Shown: positions 36,401 to 51,400 of the stretch, in pieces
How the letters are laid out: every line of letters begins with the position of its first letter
Numbering within the stretch: the first letter of the stretch is position 1
Source of the DNA: Pycnopodia helianthoides
Lineage: Eukaryota; Echinodermata; Asteroidea; Forcipulatida; Asteriidae
Length of the DNA: 64,000 nt
Assembly: GCA_032158295.1 (NCBI GenBank)
Contig: CM063249.1
Span: 5,905,195-5,969,194, forward strand
Reading direction: 5' to 3'
The notes under the pieces: model-generated
Told to the model about the DNA's origin: nothing
Seen by the model: only the letters and a program-made list of their open reading frames with translations
Databases searched by the model: none
Position numbers and translations under genes: made by a program

Positions 36401-39400
36401 CCAGCGCGGTTTGTTGATCAACAAAAGAAAGGTCTATATACGGCAACTCCCAAACTTCTGCATGAGATATGCTCGGGCAGCATCAGCTGTTCTTCGACTG
36501 TGTTTTTTCGACGGGAGGAGGAGGGGGCGGTGGGGGCGGTGGGGGGGGGGGCGTCAAATTGCCTACAACATGTTTGAAAATTTGCCTGCAACATTTAGTA
36601 CTATTATTTACCGTCTGCCGCTGTTTGGTACACTGACAATGCACTGTCCCCTCCACAGTAGTACTTCTCGTCTCCTCGGCATGGAATGTTACACTCTCCC
36701 AATGGTAACACTTTCTGCATATGGTACTCCGGGGTGAAGGAACCACAGTGACACTCTGTTCCTGATCCTAGCGCAGCTAGAGGAAACTTCTGTTTAGAAA
36801 CCAAGAAACAAGAAGAGGATGATTAAGACAATGATACAAAACATGCACGAGTTATGGGACTGATCCTGTTCCTGATCCTAACGCAGCTAGAGGAAACTTC
36901 TGTTTAGAAACCAAGAAACAAGAAGAGGATGATTAAGACAATGATACAAAACATGCACGAGTTATGGGACTGATCCTGTTCCTGATCCTAACGCAGCCAG
37001 AGGAAACTTCTGTTTAGAAACCAAGAAACAAGAAGAGGATGATTAAGATAAGGATACAAAACATGCACGAGTTATGGGACTGATCCTGTTCCTGATCCTA
37101 GCGCAGCTAGAGGAAACTTCTGTTTAGAAACCAAGAAACAAGAAGAGGATGATTAAGATAAGGATACAAAACATGCACGAGTTATGGGACTGATCCTGTT
37201 CCTGATCCTAGCGCAGCTAGAGGAAACTTCTGTTTAGAAACCAAGAAACAAGAAGAGGATGATTAAGATAAGGATACAAAACATGCACGAGTTATGGGAC
37301 TGATCCTGTTCCTGATCCTAACGCAGCTAGAGGAAACTTCTGTTTAGAAACCAAGAAACAAGAAGAGGATGATTAAGATAAGGATACAAAACATGCACGA
37401 GTTATGGGACTGATCCTGTTCCTGATCCTAGCGCAGCTAGAGGAAACTTCTGTTTAGAAACCAAGAAACAAGAAGAGGATGATTAAGATAAGGATACAAA
37501 ACATGCACGAGTTATGGGACTGATCCTGTTCCTGATCCTAACGCAGCTAGAGGAAACTTCTGTTTAGAAACCAAGAAACAAGAAGAGGATGATTAAGACA
37601 AGGATACAAAACATGCACGAGTTATGGGACTGATCCTGTTCCTGATCCCAACGCAGCTAGAGGAAACTTCTGTTTAGAAACCAAGAAACAAGAAGAGGAT
37701 GATTAAGATAAGGATACAAAACATGCACGAGTTATGGGACTGATCCTGTTCCTGATCCCAACGCAGCTAGAGGAAACTTCTGTTTAGAAACCAAGAAACA
37801 AGAAGAGGATGACTAAGATAAGGATACAAAACATGCACGAGTTATGGGACTGATCCTGTTCCTGATCCCAACGCAGCTAGAGGAAACTTCTGTTTAGAAA
37901 CCAAGAAACAAGAAGAGGATGACTAAGATAAGGATACAAAACATGCACGAGTTATGGGACAATCAATAACTTTTTACTAATAAAGACATCCAACTTTTAC
38001 GAGAAAATTTCAGCTGAATAAGTGTGTCTTGTTGATGAAGTACCGGATTGTTTGCCTTTTGTGGATCTGCGACAATTACTTAACACAAAAAAACTAGATT
38101 CATCCCCGCTAGATGGTTACTATACTGGTAGGCGTACACATTATTTTGTCTTTAATTGCTTAATGCGATCTTGCATGTGTGTACGTGTAGGCCTAAAGCA
38201 GGGGTCAGTTTTTATTGTTGCTGTTTAGGTTTTATATTATTGTGGTTTGACATTGTTTCGGTCTTGATGTTGCTTTTATTTGTTTATTATGGGCAGGTTT
38301 ACACCTGTGGTGATAGTGATTTATTTGACGGGTCTAACCTGGACCTTCACGCCTTGAATGTCTTGGTATGTTCGGTGGGGGTTCACGTATAGTACATATT
38401 TTGTTTGTGTGTTGCGTCTTCTTGCAATCTGTTGCTGTCCTTCCTTTCTTTGATGTGATTCATGTTTTTACGTACACGTTTGTTCATTCTCTCTTGTTTT
38501 GTCGAACAATGGCAATGAAAAACTACAATACGATTGCGTTTATAAACATGAGCCCTACATGGAGAGGGGACACTGTACATGGAGGGCGCCCTATAGCTGG
38601 CCGGCACACTGATTGATTGGTTGCTTCAGGCACACCATAATCGTGCACCATTCGTTAAAATGTTATGCCTCGCAGTCCCTTCTTTCAGTTGTCATCTATC
38701 GCGTAAGGCATGTATAGCTTCACCAGAACTACAGAACGAGGTATGAATGTGTTTAGTTTACAGGTGGGGTGATAAAGTGGCCTTATCTAAAATGCTCATT
38801 TTTAGAACGAGAATGAATTACGAGAGGTAGTGCAAGGCATATGCAGCTAGTGTACCCAGACGACCCAGCCGAATTGGACCACTGCATTCAACATCTCAAG
38901 CTTAAAAACCACACTCGGCTTATTCATTACTACAGCCACTCGACACTGGAGAGCTGTTGTAAACGCGTTCTGAATAATGCTACAAATTTAATATTTAATT
39001 GATATCTGGGGAGAGTGGAATGAATAACACAACAGTCTGGTTTGATTGTAATGCAATGATCATTTGTAAATAAAGCCGTTTGTTAAAGGAACATTACAGA
39101 ATTGGTAATTGTAAAATATACTTTTGATCACAGATTTACATAAAACTTACACGGTCTAATGATGATGATAGTATAAAACATCCCTTGAAATATTTCTGTC
39201 TGAAATGCCATATTTGATGAGAAATTAATAAACTATTTTTCCGATTTGAGTTTATCGCTCAGTGAGCGTTTTATTCGTTTGTTGAACCTATATGATTTCA
39301 TGCAAATGTGTAATCGGTTTTTCACTATTTTCTTGTGACCCAGATATCCGATCGATCTCAAACTTCTACAGGTTTGTCAGTTTATGTATATGGTGGATTA

Positions 39401-42400
39401 CATAAAGTGCTTACACTGCCAGCAACTGTTTTGTTAGCAAAAACCAATTCTGTAATGTTCCTTTAACCTAGCTTTGGGTCCCACAATTCTTATTAACTTT
39501 TCCACTCGTATTTTCGGCCTGAGGGAATATTTAACAACAGTAACCTAAAATAAATAATATTTCTTTTTCGGATTATCTTGTTTTACAAATCGTAACCCGC
39601 TAGCCTTTTCTGTTTCCCTGTTGCACTTGAAAGTTCAGAGCCGATAAAAAATAACATCAGTGTCTACAAAATGAACTATAGTAAACACCGATTATATTTT
39701 TAAAACTAGTTAATTGAATGAAAGCGCTTTCCCCACAAAAAAAATAGCGCAGTACCAAATTCGTTTAAATGAAAAAAATGTACACAGACCGCAAATGAGA
39801 AAAAACCTTCCTACGCTCCGCCGGATTGTTATTATCTTCACAGATAAACTCATAACCCGATTGAGTTGAGACATTGAAGAATTGCAGACTTTAAAATTAA
39901 TAGATAACTTTCATTACTGAAATTACAGGGGAAAACATGAGCTTGTAAGCCTCCTTCCCATCTTTGATGTTGTTCTTCGCATTCACAATCTGATCATCAA
40001 TCGTATTATCTGATTGATATACTTTCACTTTCGTCGCACAGGGACGTATAGTTAAAAAAGAAAAGAAAAGGAAAAAAATCCTGGCTAATCCCGCCAGTCT
40101 GCGTCAATATTTGATCCAGGGTCATTCCCGCGGGATTTGGGGGGAGAACCAGGGCGCTGTTGACACAGCCATTCAAAGCAGACGTTTTCGTCAAGGGGCG
40201 CTTTTTTTTTCTAGAGTTGTCACAGTCTTAAAATCTGCCGGTAAGAATTTGCCTGATTAAAATGCAAGGATCAGAAGTATATCCCCGCAGGTTTGGGAAT
40301 CCCGAGTTTTGATGGAATAATGGATAAAGAGGAAGGGACAGTTTGTAAGAAAACTCCCTGAGCTTCTGAAAGGTTTTTTATCATCTCCTCTGAGTACTGA
40401 AGGGTCTCTATTCATCAATTGTTGATGTTGCTAATGGGATGAGGCATTCGTTTACATCATCAACGTATAACACTACGCTTAAAAAAAATCAAAAATTATT
40501 ATATTTGAAAAGTGACCGATGTACTTTAATTTTACCTCCTCACAAACAACTGAACAATGAACAGTTTAGGGGTCAACTAACTATCCAAGGTCATAATTAT
40601 AGAATTGCGACGAAAATGGGCTTTTAAAGCCTTCATTAGAACAACCCCAAGTGCTTTAAATAATGGATTCCATCATTTTGAACTCTTTTCCATCGCAGGC
40701 ATTTTTTTTAATAATACACGAGCTACTGATCAATTTTCTCTTCGGAGGCATGGACATGGGACTTTATCAATTGAAACCAAAATAAGCCGAAATAGCGAAT
40801 GTCATAAATGATGCATGTCATCGTCTCGAAAGCTTTTCTCCACCTTCCGATGCATTTACTTATTGAAAGAGTAGAAGGGTCAACGTCTCGTGAGAGAAGC
40901 GACGCGAATGACTCGAGAATTAAAATGAAACATGCATTTCAAAATGATTGTAGTCGATAACCAATAAACAGTACTTATTAAAAATACAGCAGATACCTGC
41001 AGTTGCAAATTAACAGCATATTGGAAGACATGACTCTGTTATTGATTACACTCCTGAATCAAGATATGTTATGCTGTACCTCAAGTTAAAGGCAGGATAT
41101 ACTTTTGGTAATTGTCAAAGACCAGTATCCTCACTGTGGTGTATCCAAACAAATGCATAAAATAACAAACCTATGAGCTGAAGTGGGCTCAAGTGGTTAT
41201 CGAGGTTGCAAGAAAATAATGGGGAAAAAACACCCTTGTTGCATAGAATGGTGTGCTTTCAAATGCCAGAGAAAGTCTTCATGACAGAAGCCTTTCCTAG
41301 ATGTACTTTGCCTGGTCATGTAATTCTAACAGTAATTACGCTGGGTAAAAACAAAAAAAAACAATTGCCGGCAATGACTGCAGCATAAAGACTATTTGGT
41401 GCAAGTTCAGTTCACATGTATTAATTGCCAGTCAGTACTTCAAAAAATTATAAGTTACCTGTTCCAAACATGCACTGATGCATGACGTAATGGTCAACTT
41501 GTCATCGACGGTGAAGAAGCCATCGGGGAATATGGACTGTTTCCACGGTGTAATGGGCCGCGGAAGACACGCTCTGAATCCATCGGCTAGTCCGGTGTCT
41601 AAAGCCGCAGTTTGCTGGGCTATTATGCAAAATAAATGAAAGACATAAAACAGTTTTTGTAAACGGAAACAACAATTGAAAGAAAGAGAGAGAGAGAAGA
41701 CAATTCAAATTGATTGGCAATACTGTTGTAATGATGCTTGCTACGCCATCGGTTGATAAAACAGTCATTATATTTTAAGAGCATTCTTAACACCAACATC
41801 AGGTACCATTGCTCTGTAGTAATGCACATAATTACTGCTTATGAACAATCATGGTAATAACTATGACAGGACACTTTTGAATGTACTGAGAGCACAATGG
41901 AACCATATTGCCACTCGTGTTGCCATACAGAGGGAGTTTTCGTGATCGTAACCAATAACTGTTTCGTTCCATTGGATGTAGTGATTGGCCAATGACAAAT
42001 TCAAAGAAACAGTTAGGCCTATTGGCTACCACTGCGAAAACGCAATCCAGGAAGACTCAAGGAATTCAACCAGAATGTATGGTGTTTAAGGAGAACCGTT
42101 AGATCAGAATGTATGGTGTTTAAGGAGAACCGTTAGATCAGAATGTATGGTGTTTAAGGAGAACCGTTAGATCAGAATGTATGGTGTATAAAGGAGAACC
42201 GTTAGATCTGGGCCCAATTTCATGGCTCTGCTTACCGCCGAATTCTGCGCTTGCGGTGACCATTCTCCGCTTACTGTTCAAGCGCCGAATTTCTGCGCTA
42301 GCTGTGTAAGCGTAGAATGCCTAGTAACGTGGAGTACGCACGCGCACAAGCCGAAAATCTCCGCTAACCCGTGAATTACGCTTGACGTAAGCGCGGAATT

Positions 42401-45400
42401 CCCTGCTTCCGCAAGCGCCGATTCTTTGCTTACGGTAAGCAGAGCCATGAAATTGGGCCTGAATGTATGGTGTTTAAGGAGAACCGTTAGATCAGAATGT
42501 ATGGTGTTTAAGGAGAACCGTTAGATCAGAATGTATGGTGTATATAAGGAGAACCGTTAGATCTGGGCCCAATTTCATAGCTCTGCTTACCGCCGAATTC
42601 CGCGCTTGCGGTGACCATTCTCCGCTTACTGTTCAAGCGCCGAATTTCTGCGCTTAGCTGTGTAAGCGTAGAATGCCTAGTAACGTAGAGTACGCACGCG
42701 CACAAGCCGAAATTCCCCGCTAACCCGTGAAATACGCTTGACGTAAGCGCGGAATTCTCTGCTTCCGCAAGCGCCGATTCTTTGCTTACGGTAAGCAGAG
42801 CCATGAAATTGGGCCCAGAAGTGTTTAAGGAGAACCGTTAGATCAGAATGTATGGTGTATAAGGATAACCGTTAGATCAGAATGTATGGTGTACAAGGAG
42901 AACCGTAAAATCAGAATTTATGGTGTATAAGGAGAACCGTTAGGAAATCAACATTGCAATGTCTGGCTTATTGAGTCGCCGTATTGTTCAAACGCGGATG
43001 CTAAAAGGAAATTTACATCCACTAAGTGCCGGAAGAACCCCGGGTTTATGATGGATTTACAAGCCTAAGCTCTATCTGGGGTGAGGGGAGGGGGAAGGGG
43101 GTCGTTTCTGTATCTTCCTTTGATATCAGACAGTCCATGTGATCATAGTCCACGGTCTCTGATATATTGATGCAGCCTGAGGGTTCAAACTGTCAGAAAG
43201 TGCAGTCTTTCCCCGCAGGAACCCGAAAAGTGATTTAGACGTCGTTCGTCTTTTTTTTATTATTGGGAATCAAATGTGGCGTACGGAACACACTAATTAA
43301 ATTAATGAGGGAGCTATGCTTGAAACGAGACCACATAATTGATTGGTGGTAAATGTATCCATGCGTTTCCATTGATTTTCTTCTGATGACGTCATAACCA
43401 CGTAAAATTACGTCCAGACTGGACAAGACGAACTAGGACCTTGAAAGACGAAACCGTAGTATAACGGTAGTGCGGGTACCAGCACATTGTTCAGCCTGGG
43501 TCTAAAAGTAATGCAATTACTCTAGCAATGCATCTCAAGCAGGTTGCCAAATGAGTACAGCAAAACAAGAACGTATAAAGATGTCAACATATGCCTCAAT
43601 GCAGATTTGCATTACAAAAGCATTCGACGTTTTCAAGAACAAGATTGTTTTCTAGTAATAGTCCAAAGTAATTTTGAACAACCTATACTTGCGGTGAAGC
43701 TTATCATTTTAAATTCTGCAACATAAAGCGCTGAAACACGAGCTTCTGGGTTGCCTGAGCTGATCCAGAATGGTTATAGCGGCGTTCTACTGTTCCTGTA
43801 TTCGTTAAAGCGGCGTTCTACGGTTCTTGTAATCGTTATAGCGGCGTTATACGGTTCCGTTTTTGTTGTAGCGGCGTTCTACTGTTCAAGTGTTCGTTAT
43901 CCCGGCGTTCTACTGTTCCATTCATCGTTATAGAGGCGTTCTACTGTTCCATTATTTGTTTTAGCGGCGTTCTACTGTTTGCTTACAATTTATTCAAATC
44001 AAGCTGAGGCTGAAATTGGATGAAAAACTGAGGTCGGCCCTTTCCGTAAGGTAAGAATCTATATTCGTTATTGATACTGCGCACCGGAGACATGTAAAGA
44101 TGGCGACGGCATGGTTAGGATCTATATGATATTTCCTGTGCATCTTGGTTACAAATCAATACATGCCGGGGGGGGTGGTTGGTTAACGTCTAGGTCTTGT
44201 TCATCAGCATTTCAATGTTTTCTAGTTATTTATCCGATCAATCCATGCCATTGGTTTTCATAATCGGAGCGACATTTTGCAGCGGAAGTTACCCGTGTTG
44301 GGTATCAGCACTGACCGTACAACAATACATGCAAGTTCAGAAATCATCGTATACATGAATACAGGTCGTGTCATGCCTATTTTATACTACCAAGGGTATG
44401 TAATAATAAGGCACTATTTTGGTCATGTTTATAACTGAGCAAGTTCGAGTGGGCGACTAGACTAACCAGAAACAGTGTGACAGTGTGTGACTTAGCTCTT
44501 GAATTGACTAGATCGACCGAGTTCCAGTGCATGGTCGAGCTAGCCAATCTCCCTGTGCTCTATGGTTTCTGGTAAGTCTAGTTTATACTCTAGTCGCCCA
44601 CCCGAACTTGCTCACTGCTGCTTCTAGTATAAGCTTACTCTCTTTGAATCAAGATAATGTGCAGTGCTGCTGCTTCTGTCATATGTAATATATTTGAGTA
44701 AAGATAAGGTACAGCAAAGCTGCTGTTCCTGTTAACCTCTTGTTTTGACCTAAACCACGATTTATCACTTAGTCTTGTGGCATGTTGATTCATGACCAAC
44801 TCTTTCAGCCACTTACAGAATTTTAGTTTTAAGGACAGACATAAATAATTTAAACACCCCAGTATGGTATGTTATTACAAAACGAAAAACCAGAGGGATG
44901 GTGAATCACTAGTTTGAATCCATTTGATCCGGGAACCAGATCAATCAAGGAACCCGAACTAACAAGTCCGATACTGATCCAATTAAGGGTTTAATATCCT
45001 AGAACCGGAACCTGGCTCGGCCCCGATCTCGTGTTAAGCTACATTTGAAGGGGGGGGGGGCGTTCTAACTCCTTCTAATAGACCCTTCCCATGAAATATG
45101 CAAATTGGACATCGCGCGTGCGCACTCTCCCTACTGGTTGGCAAAATGAGTGAACATGCGCCTTTTTGCATGGGACTGATGGTGGCGTGGCGCACACGCG
45201 TTTGTGCGTCTGCCTTGTGCACAACTCTACGGCGTTTGCCAACCAGTAGCGTCTGTACGCATGCGTGAATGTAATTTACATATTTCATGGGAAGGGTCTA
45301 TTCTACCTCCATGTTACAATCATGGAGGTTACAACTAAGTTGTAGATTTTAAAAGGAGGGTCATTTTATGCTGCCGTTGATTACCGGTACCAAAACGATA

Positions 45401-48400
45401 CAATTAAGTCGTTAATTAGAGTGAACTACAGTGCGTTGCCTCCCTATACTCAATTACTGCATTCTGAGGTAACAAGAGCAATATGGATAGAGGGACAATT
45501 GACTCAAGGTCCCCTCTTTAGGTGAACTATCACCATCAGTTATTTAATGACACTATAAATGCACGTACTAATAATGAAAGTATAATTCGACGGTTTGAAC
45601 GAGAGTGGGAGGTTGTCATAAGCCCCGCCCCTCATCCACCACTCCTTTGACGAGAATCCAAGTTGCCGGAGATTATGTTGGTTTGCTTGTATCAGGAAGA
45701 GGGGGGGGGGGCCGTTGGGACAGTTGTTTCACTTCCATCAACTCGCTACAATATCTCCCCACAGCTACTTAGATTCTGGTTAGGGTGGGGTTTCCTTGCT
45801 CTATAATTGCCAAGTAAACTCCATCCAAACACACACACATTGAGCAGAGACTATTGTGTATATATCTTGACACGTCACCGCACTGTTTCCTTGTACATCA
45901 TTCGAAATTCACGACCTTTTTCTCAGCTCGTTCCATGGCTATTTACCAGAGTTTGACTGGCGACGCATTAACTATACGAGACGCCATGAATCATCCTGCC
46001 TGATACAACGGCTGCAACCGCGCATCGTTAAAATTAGCTTTTTAAATTGAACAATTATCAAGTCCAGGCAGACGAGGTTTTTATTGGAGTTAAATGCCAT
46101 TAGTGTACAAAGAGCTGCATGGCGATTGCTGTGTACTCGGTATTCAACTTGAACGAGACAAAGGCGTTGGTCAGGGTTGTTGGTGATTAAGGTGGATTTA
46201 AAGGGGAGCGCGGGCTCGTCTTGTCGATACGGTTGATCAGGTCGACAGCGAAATGGACAACCATGGAACACAACACCAAACCAATAATATTATTGTCTGT
46301 GTCCGAAGTTGAGTGACTTTGACTTTAACTGCATAGCTGCTGAGATAAAGCTCACTGATGGGGTATCAACAATAATAGACGTAGTCACAGCCGTTAATTC
46401 TAACAACCGTTGCTTTTTCCGCTGAGTCCACCGTAACGGTACACAACAGAGCTACCCACATCACTGACCTAAAGGTCTCGTACGAAGATAACGGCTTAGG
46501 CTGAGTCTGTGACTAGATCACTACATCCACCTAATCGGAGCCCTAGCCATAGCCGAAGTGCCTCATTTCTACATAATCTGATGATTAAAAAGCAATTGGG
46601 AAATCAGAAACCAAAATTCATCTAGTTTCAGCTTGGTTTACAGGACGTGTGTAGATGGTCAATCCAGATGGTATACTATGATTAAAGTAGCCTCGAGCGA
46701 TAGGCTCCACGAAACGTAAAGGTTTAAAGGAACATTACATAATTGTTTTTTGCTAACAAAACAGTTGCTGGCAGTGTAAGCACTTTATGTAATCCACCGT
46801 ATACATAAACTGACAAACCTGTAAAAGTTTGAGATCGATCGGCCATCTGGGTCACAAGAAAATAGTGAAAAACCGATTACACATTTGCATGAAATCATAT
46901 AGATTCAACAAATGAATAAAACGCTCACTGGGTGATAAACTCCAATCGGAAAATTAGTTTATTCATTTCTCGTCAAATATGGCATTTCAGACAGAAATAT
47001 TTCAAGGGATGTTTTCTACTATCATCATCCTTAGATCGTGTAAGTTTTACGGGAATCTGTGACCAAAAAGTATATTTTACAAGTTTTTTTCTCACCAATT
47101 CTGCAATGTTCCTTTAACATAAATATGAATATACAAATATAAAAATACTATTGAAGCAATTGTTCAGGAAGTATTACAAAGCGAGGACCCAATGTGAAGG
47201 TGTGGCCACATTATATTGACACGAATTAGAAAATCTCATTTGTCTTACAAAGGGAAGCATTTTCTTTGTGGTTACTGTCTCAAATAAGAGTAACTTATTG
47301 AAATGGTTCTTAATGGAGTTTGGAACGGTGTCATGATGACCTTAACTGCACTATTAGCATTGGACTGTCTGTAGTGAGTTCTTGACCTGCCCCCTTTAAG
47401 AGGCGTGTCTCAAGCCACACCCGGCCGAAGATCTCCATTGCGGAAGCAATGATGATTCATATTTTAATAGTTGCATGCAGCTTGACAAAACAAAGCAGAC
47501 GATTCTTATTGCTATCACAAGATAATGAAGACACTCAAAGAACATGCTGAAGAATCTGGTGATCACAATCGCAATCCTTCCTTGATTTAAAGCATTTGGT
47601 GATCACAATCGCAATCCTTCCTTGATTTAAAGCATTTGGTGAACAGAATCGCAATCCTTCCTTGATTTAAAGCATTTGGTGATCAGAATCGCAATCCATC
47701 CTTGATTGAAAGGCGGTAAAACATAACCGATTCTGAGAAACAATTCCCACAAAATTCGCTCACTAAAAAGAAGATATGCCATACAAGACAACGTTTAATC
47801 GTAGTTGCCGATATTGCTGTTTTCTCAATGCGTATTGAACACAGCATCAGTTTTCTGTTGTTAGATAAGAACAAACTAAAATAATAAAAAATGGTGACTT
47901 GTTATGTTCCAAGTCGGTCACAAAGTGACACTCATTGCGCATAAAAAAAATATCCCTTTAAAACCAAATGACATCTGAGAAGACAACCGAAGGTGAGACA
48001 TCTTTTTAGAAGGAGATGGGTTTTGTGTTCGTTCTTGAAATGTGAGGTATAGGAAGTCTCCTTCCTCAGTCTGATGGGTAATGAGTTCCACAGGGAAGGA
48101 CCGGACCTAGACTTGGACTCAAGTCCCAATACCGTGCAAGCCCTTCCTTGCCTCATCGTCAGAAAACTATTGTTTTGAGCTCTGCATTCCCCAACCTGGT
48201 CGCCACCACAATAGCTACATTTTGTCGGCGAGGGCGCACTGGTAGTATATGTTTGCACTGTGGCTGCATGCTGGCGCGTTACATGTGTGTTGGGGGACAA
48301 GAACGAGAAAGGGACTTGAATCAAGTCTAGACCGGACACTAAGATCAGTTTCCCTGGGAGTCAGAGAACTTGGACAACATCGTGCCGTGTCGATTGTTAG

Positions 48401-51400
48401 TCAGTCAGACCTACACAGTGCATTATAGCATTGTACGCCATGATTCGGCACACACATCATTAACATATTCAATATTCATTATATCTATAATTAGAGCAAA
48501 CTAAAGCTTGTGCATCGTCAGTGAAAAATTTGCTCTAAACTGGTAATCGATCAAAGACAATGAGTTGAAGAGTATAGACCCATTGTTCTCCGTAATTATG
48601 AAGCCATGTTGCCACATTTTCATTCACACAATCCATGTGCTCACCGAAACATCATCATTATTTTCTCTCCATTGTCTCACAGGTTTGTTAGGGTCTACGC
48701 TGAACGAAATAAGCACTTAATATGTGGAATTTTGTTTTCATTAAAAGAACTATTTATCTTCTCAGTTTTTATCACATTTCTATTTCAACAGAAGAGGCGA
48801 AATCGATGGATTAATCAATATAACTGTGGCAAAGCTGATTTGTAAATGGCCAATTCATATCAGTAAATTCAATACAACTTTATTGTCCCCTTACGGTAAA
48901 ATGTATTTGCCCGTTTACAGACAAAAACACACAATCATTATACGTCAAAAAGCAAGAAAACAATATATCACTTTTTTCAAAGCATACATATTTTAAAGTT
49001 AACAGTACAAAGATAACATATTCAGACATTAATCATGTACTCATTACAATTCGGTTCTTGTATCACGTGACTGTGTGAACTTAGCTCAACCTGATAACGA
49101 TACCATACAATTTGTACTTGACTAATTTGAGCAGGCACCCAACCAAGCATAGCGTAAATATTCTAAAAACAAATTAATCAATTAAAATTATTACCAAGCA
49201 AAATGTCTTTATGTAGGATTACAAATGAGTAATAATATAATAAGGGTAAGATAAAGTCTGGTCGTGTGAAGCTCGGCTCATGTCAAATATATATTTAATA
49301 TTTCTGGAGCCGAGCGGCAAGCCCGGTTCATTCTGTCGTGTTTAAACATCCTTAAAACTTGCCCGCAGAGCACCGCCAGCGAAACAGCGGCAGCAGCAGG
49401 TCGCCAGACCGTTACCTATCTATCTTCTAAGCACGTCCCCCGTACCAGTGACAAGAATTAAGAAACAGGAGAGGGAAACCACAAAAAAAAAAATCAGTGG
49501 AAGGCGATTAGAATGGTGAATGACGATGATGGCGACCGGGGTTGATCGGAGCTTGTGTGACCGGCGACACGTGGCCTGTTTGCAACGGTTCGTGAGTAGG
49601 ATTCTTAACAAAAAAGAAACGAGTTAATGCACCGTGTATCGCAGGGAATGCCTGAATGCCACCGTGTGCAACTTGGTAAAAAAAAAAAAAAAAAAAACTG
49701 AACACGACGGAGACGCCTTCAAGCGTACAAAGACCGTCATTCACAAGATTGTACTATCAACTGAAATTAATTCAGGTACAAGACGTGGCTGAAATATTCA
49801 AAGGATGGTATTCATGTTCCTGTAATTAGCTCTCATTTCTCATGCTTAAAACCGCGCGAGAACGTAACAAAAAAGGACTTGGTCTTTCACACTTGGTTTA
49901 ACAGACGTAAAAATCGTATACGCAGTTCTTGATAAAAAGAGACAAACTCCAATAAAAAATGTCACTAATTATAATATTGCCGTATTACACAGGGATGTGA
50001 AAATTCTGCACTGCACACATGTATAGACAAGTCTATATAGTTGATAACACACTGATCTCATACAACATTAAGTAGGTCACATTTAGTTGTCTTTGTCATA
50101 GAAGAAAAACGACCATCGACGAGAATTCACAAAAAGCCTTCTCATCGTGATGAAGGACTCTACTGAAGCTCCACCAGTGTCCATGGCAGTAATCATAAGA
50201 GATTCAAATACGAAATTGACAACAGCTTTATAGATTATTAATGACTAGACTTGCTACTTTTTTTTGACGAATAGTAATAGCAATAACTATCAAGCAGCTC
50301 GAACCAGCCACAAACTACACGCCATTTGGGCCGGTTTACAGCTCCGTAATGACCCGGTGACCAATGGACATAGAGACCCCATCCCTGCCTAATAAAGCAG
50401 TTTTTATTGATACCCCCATTTCCCAAGACGTACACCCTTCCTTAATATTTCAGATCGTGACATAAAATTTAAAAATTAAATAAAAAACGACGAAACTGGA
50501 GCACAATAGCCGAGACTTAGACGTCAAGCGCAGATCCCTTGCGTCAGCCGAGCTGATTCTCTTCCTCACGCATTTCCCCATTCTGTTTCCTCCCATACAC
50601 GGCTTCCATTTTGTCGGTTATTAAATTATAAATGCCTCCAGCCACCTGCTTAGAGGTCATGTTTTATGCGGCCAGAGCAAAGGGACATCCCTTTTTAATG
50701 TCACTGCTGAGGTAGTTCACAAGACAAAAAAAAAAAAAAAAAAAAACCCACAAGGCCGTGCATAGTTGTAGACACGGGTGACGGCACTATCTCTGCTAAA
50801 TGATCAATTATTCATTAAACTAAATTTGAAGCCCTCTGGGGACCGCGGGTCGCTACGACTAAAACACTTGAAAGGGGCACACAGTCACGTGCTCTGCCAA
50901 TTAAAAAAACAAAACAGGGACTGCTCCTTGCAGCTCAAGCTAAACTACGACCACATTGAGGCGATCCAACAGCTCATTTACTCATCTGTGCTCTACTTAG
51001 TAAAAGCCTGTAAAAGTACATCTTACGTTACAGGTACATAGTTTACCCTCCACACTGCTAAGCTCTATTCATTATTGTCACTGGTAACACGGTACCCTTT
51101 TTTGCAAGCACTATAGTTTCAGTCACTGCTCTATAAATGACGCCATATTCCTACATTTTAATGGCGTCCAAGCCCACTCTTTGAAGCTAGGAGAACATGG
51201 CGACCAAAATGGACAATCCAGATTGTCCCAATAATATGATGGCACTGTTCGTCTATAGTAATAACACCACTTAATATCAGGTTTCGGAAACCATGTGACG
51301 TGTACTTTTGACTGTTAAGCCAGCGGATATTATCTGCTGCATGCGACGTTTGAGTGTCAATTTGCCTGGCCGGTATTATAAAACTACTGCATACAAAGAA

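Larger units (their letters stand above)
42062..42945 (+). repeat. 34-bp minisatellite interrupted by two MITE copies
   Basis: The unit is CAGAATGTATGGTGTTTAAG followed by GAGAACCGTTAGAT. Runs of units lie at 42062-42209, 42461-42564 and 42817-42945. The gaps are MITE copies inserted after the same GTTAGATCT sequence. Confidence 0.9.

Noticed and set aside
36612..37960. Eleven duplicated WSC exons
   Set aside because: Only the first 36 bases of the exon are repeated; the unit has no donor and no further cysteines, so these are not extra exons.
43445..43505. tRNA-like stretch (CGTAGTATAACGGTAGTGCGG)
   Set aside because: Resembles a D arm, but no acceptor stem pairing or B box GGTTCAANCC follows, so no tRNA gene is supported.
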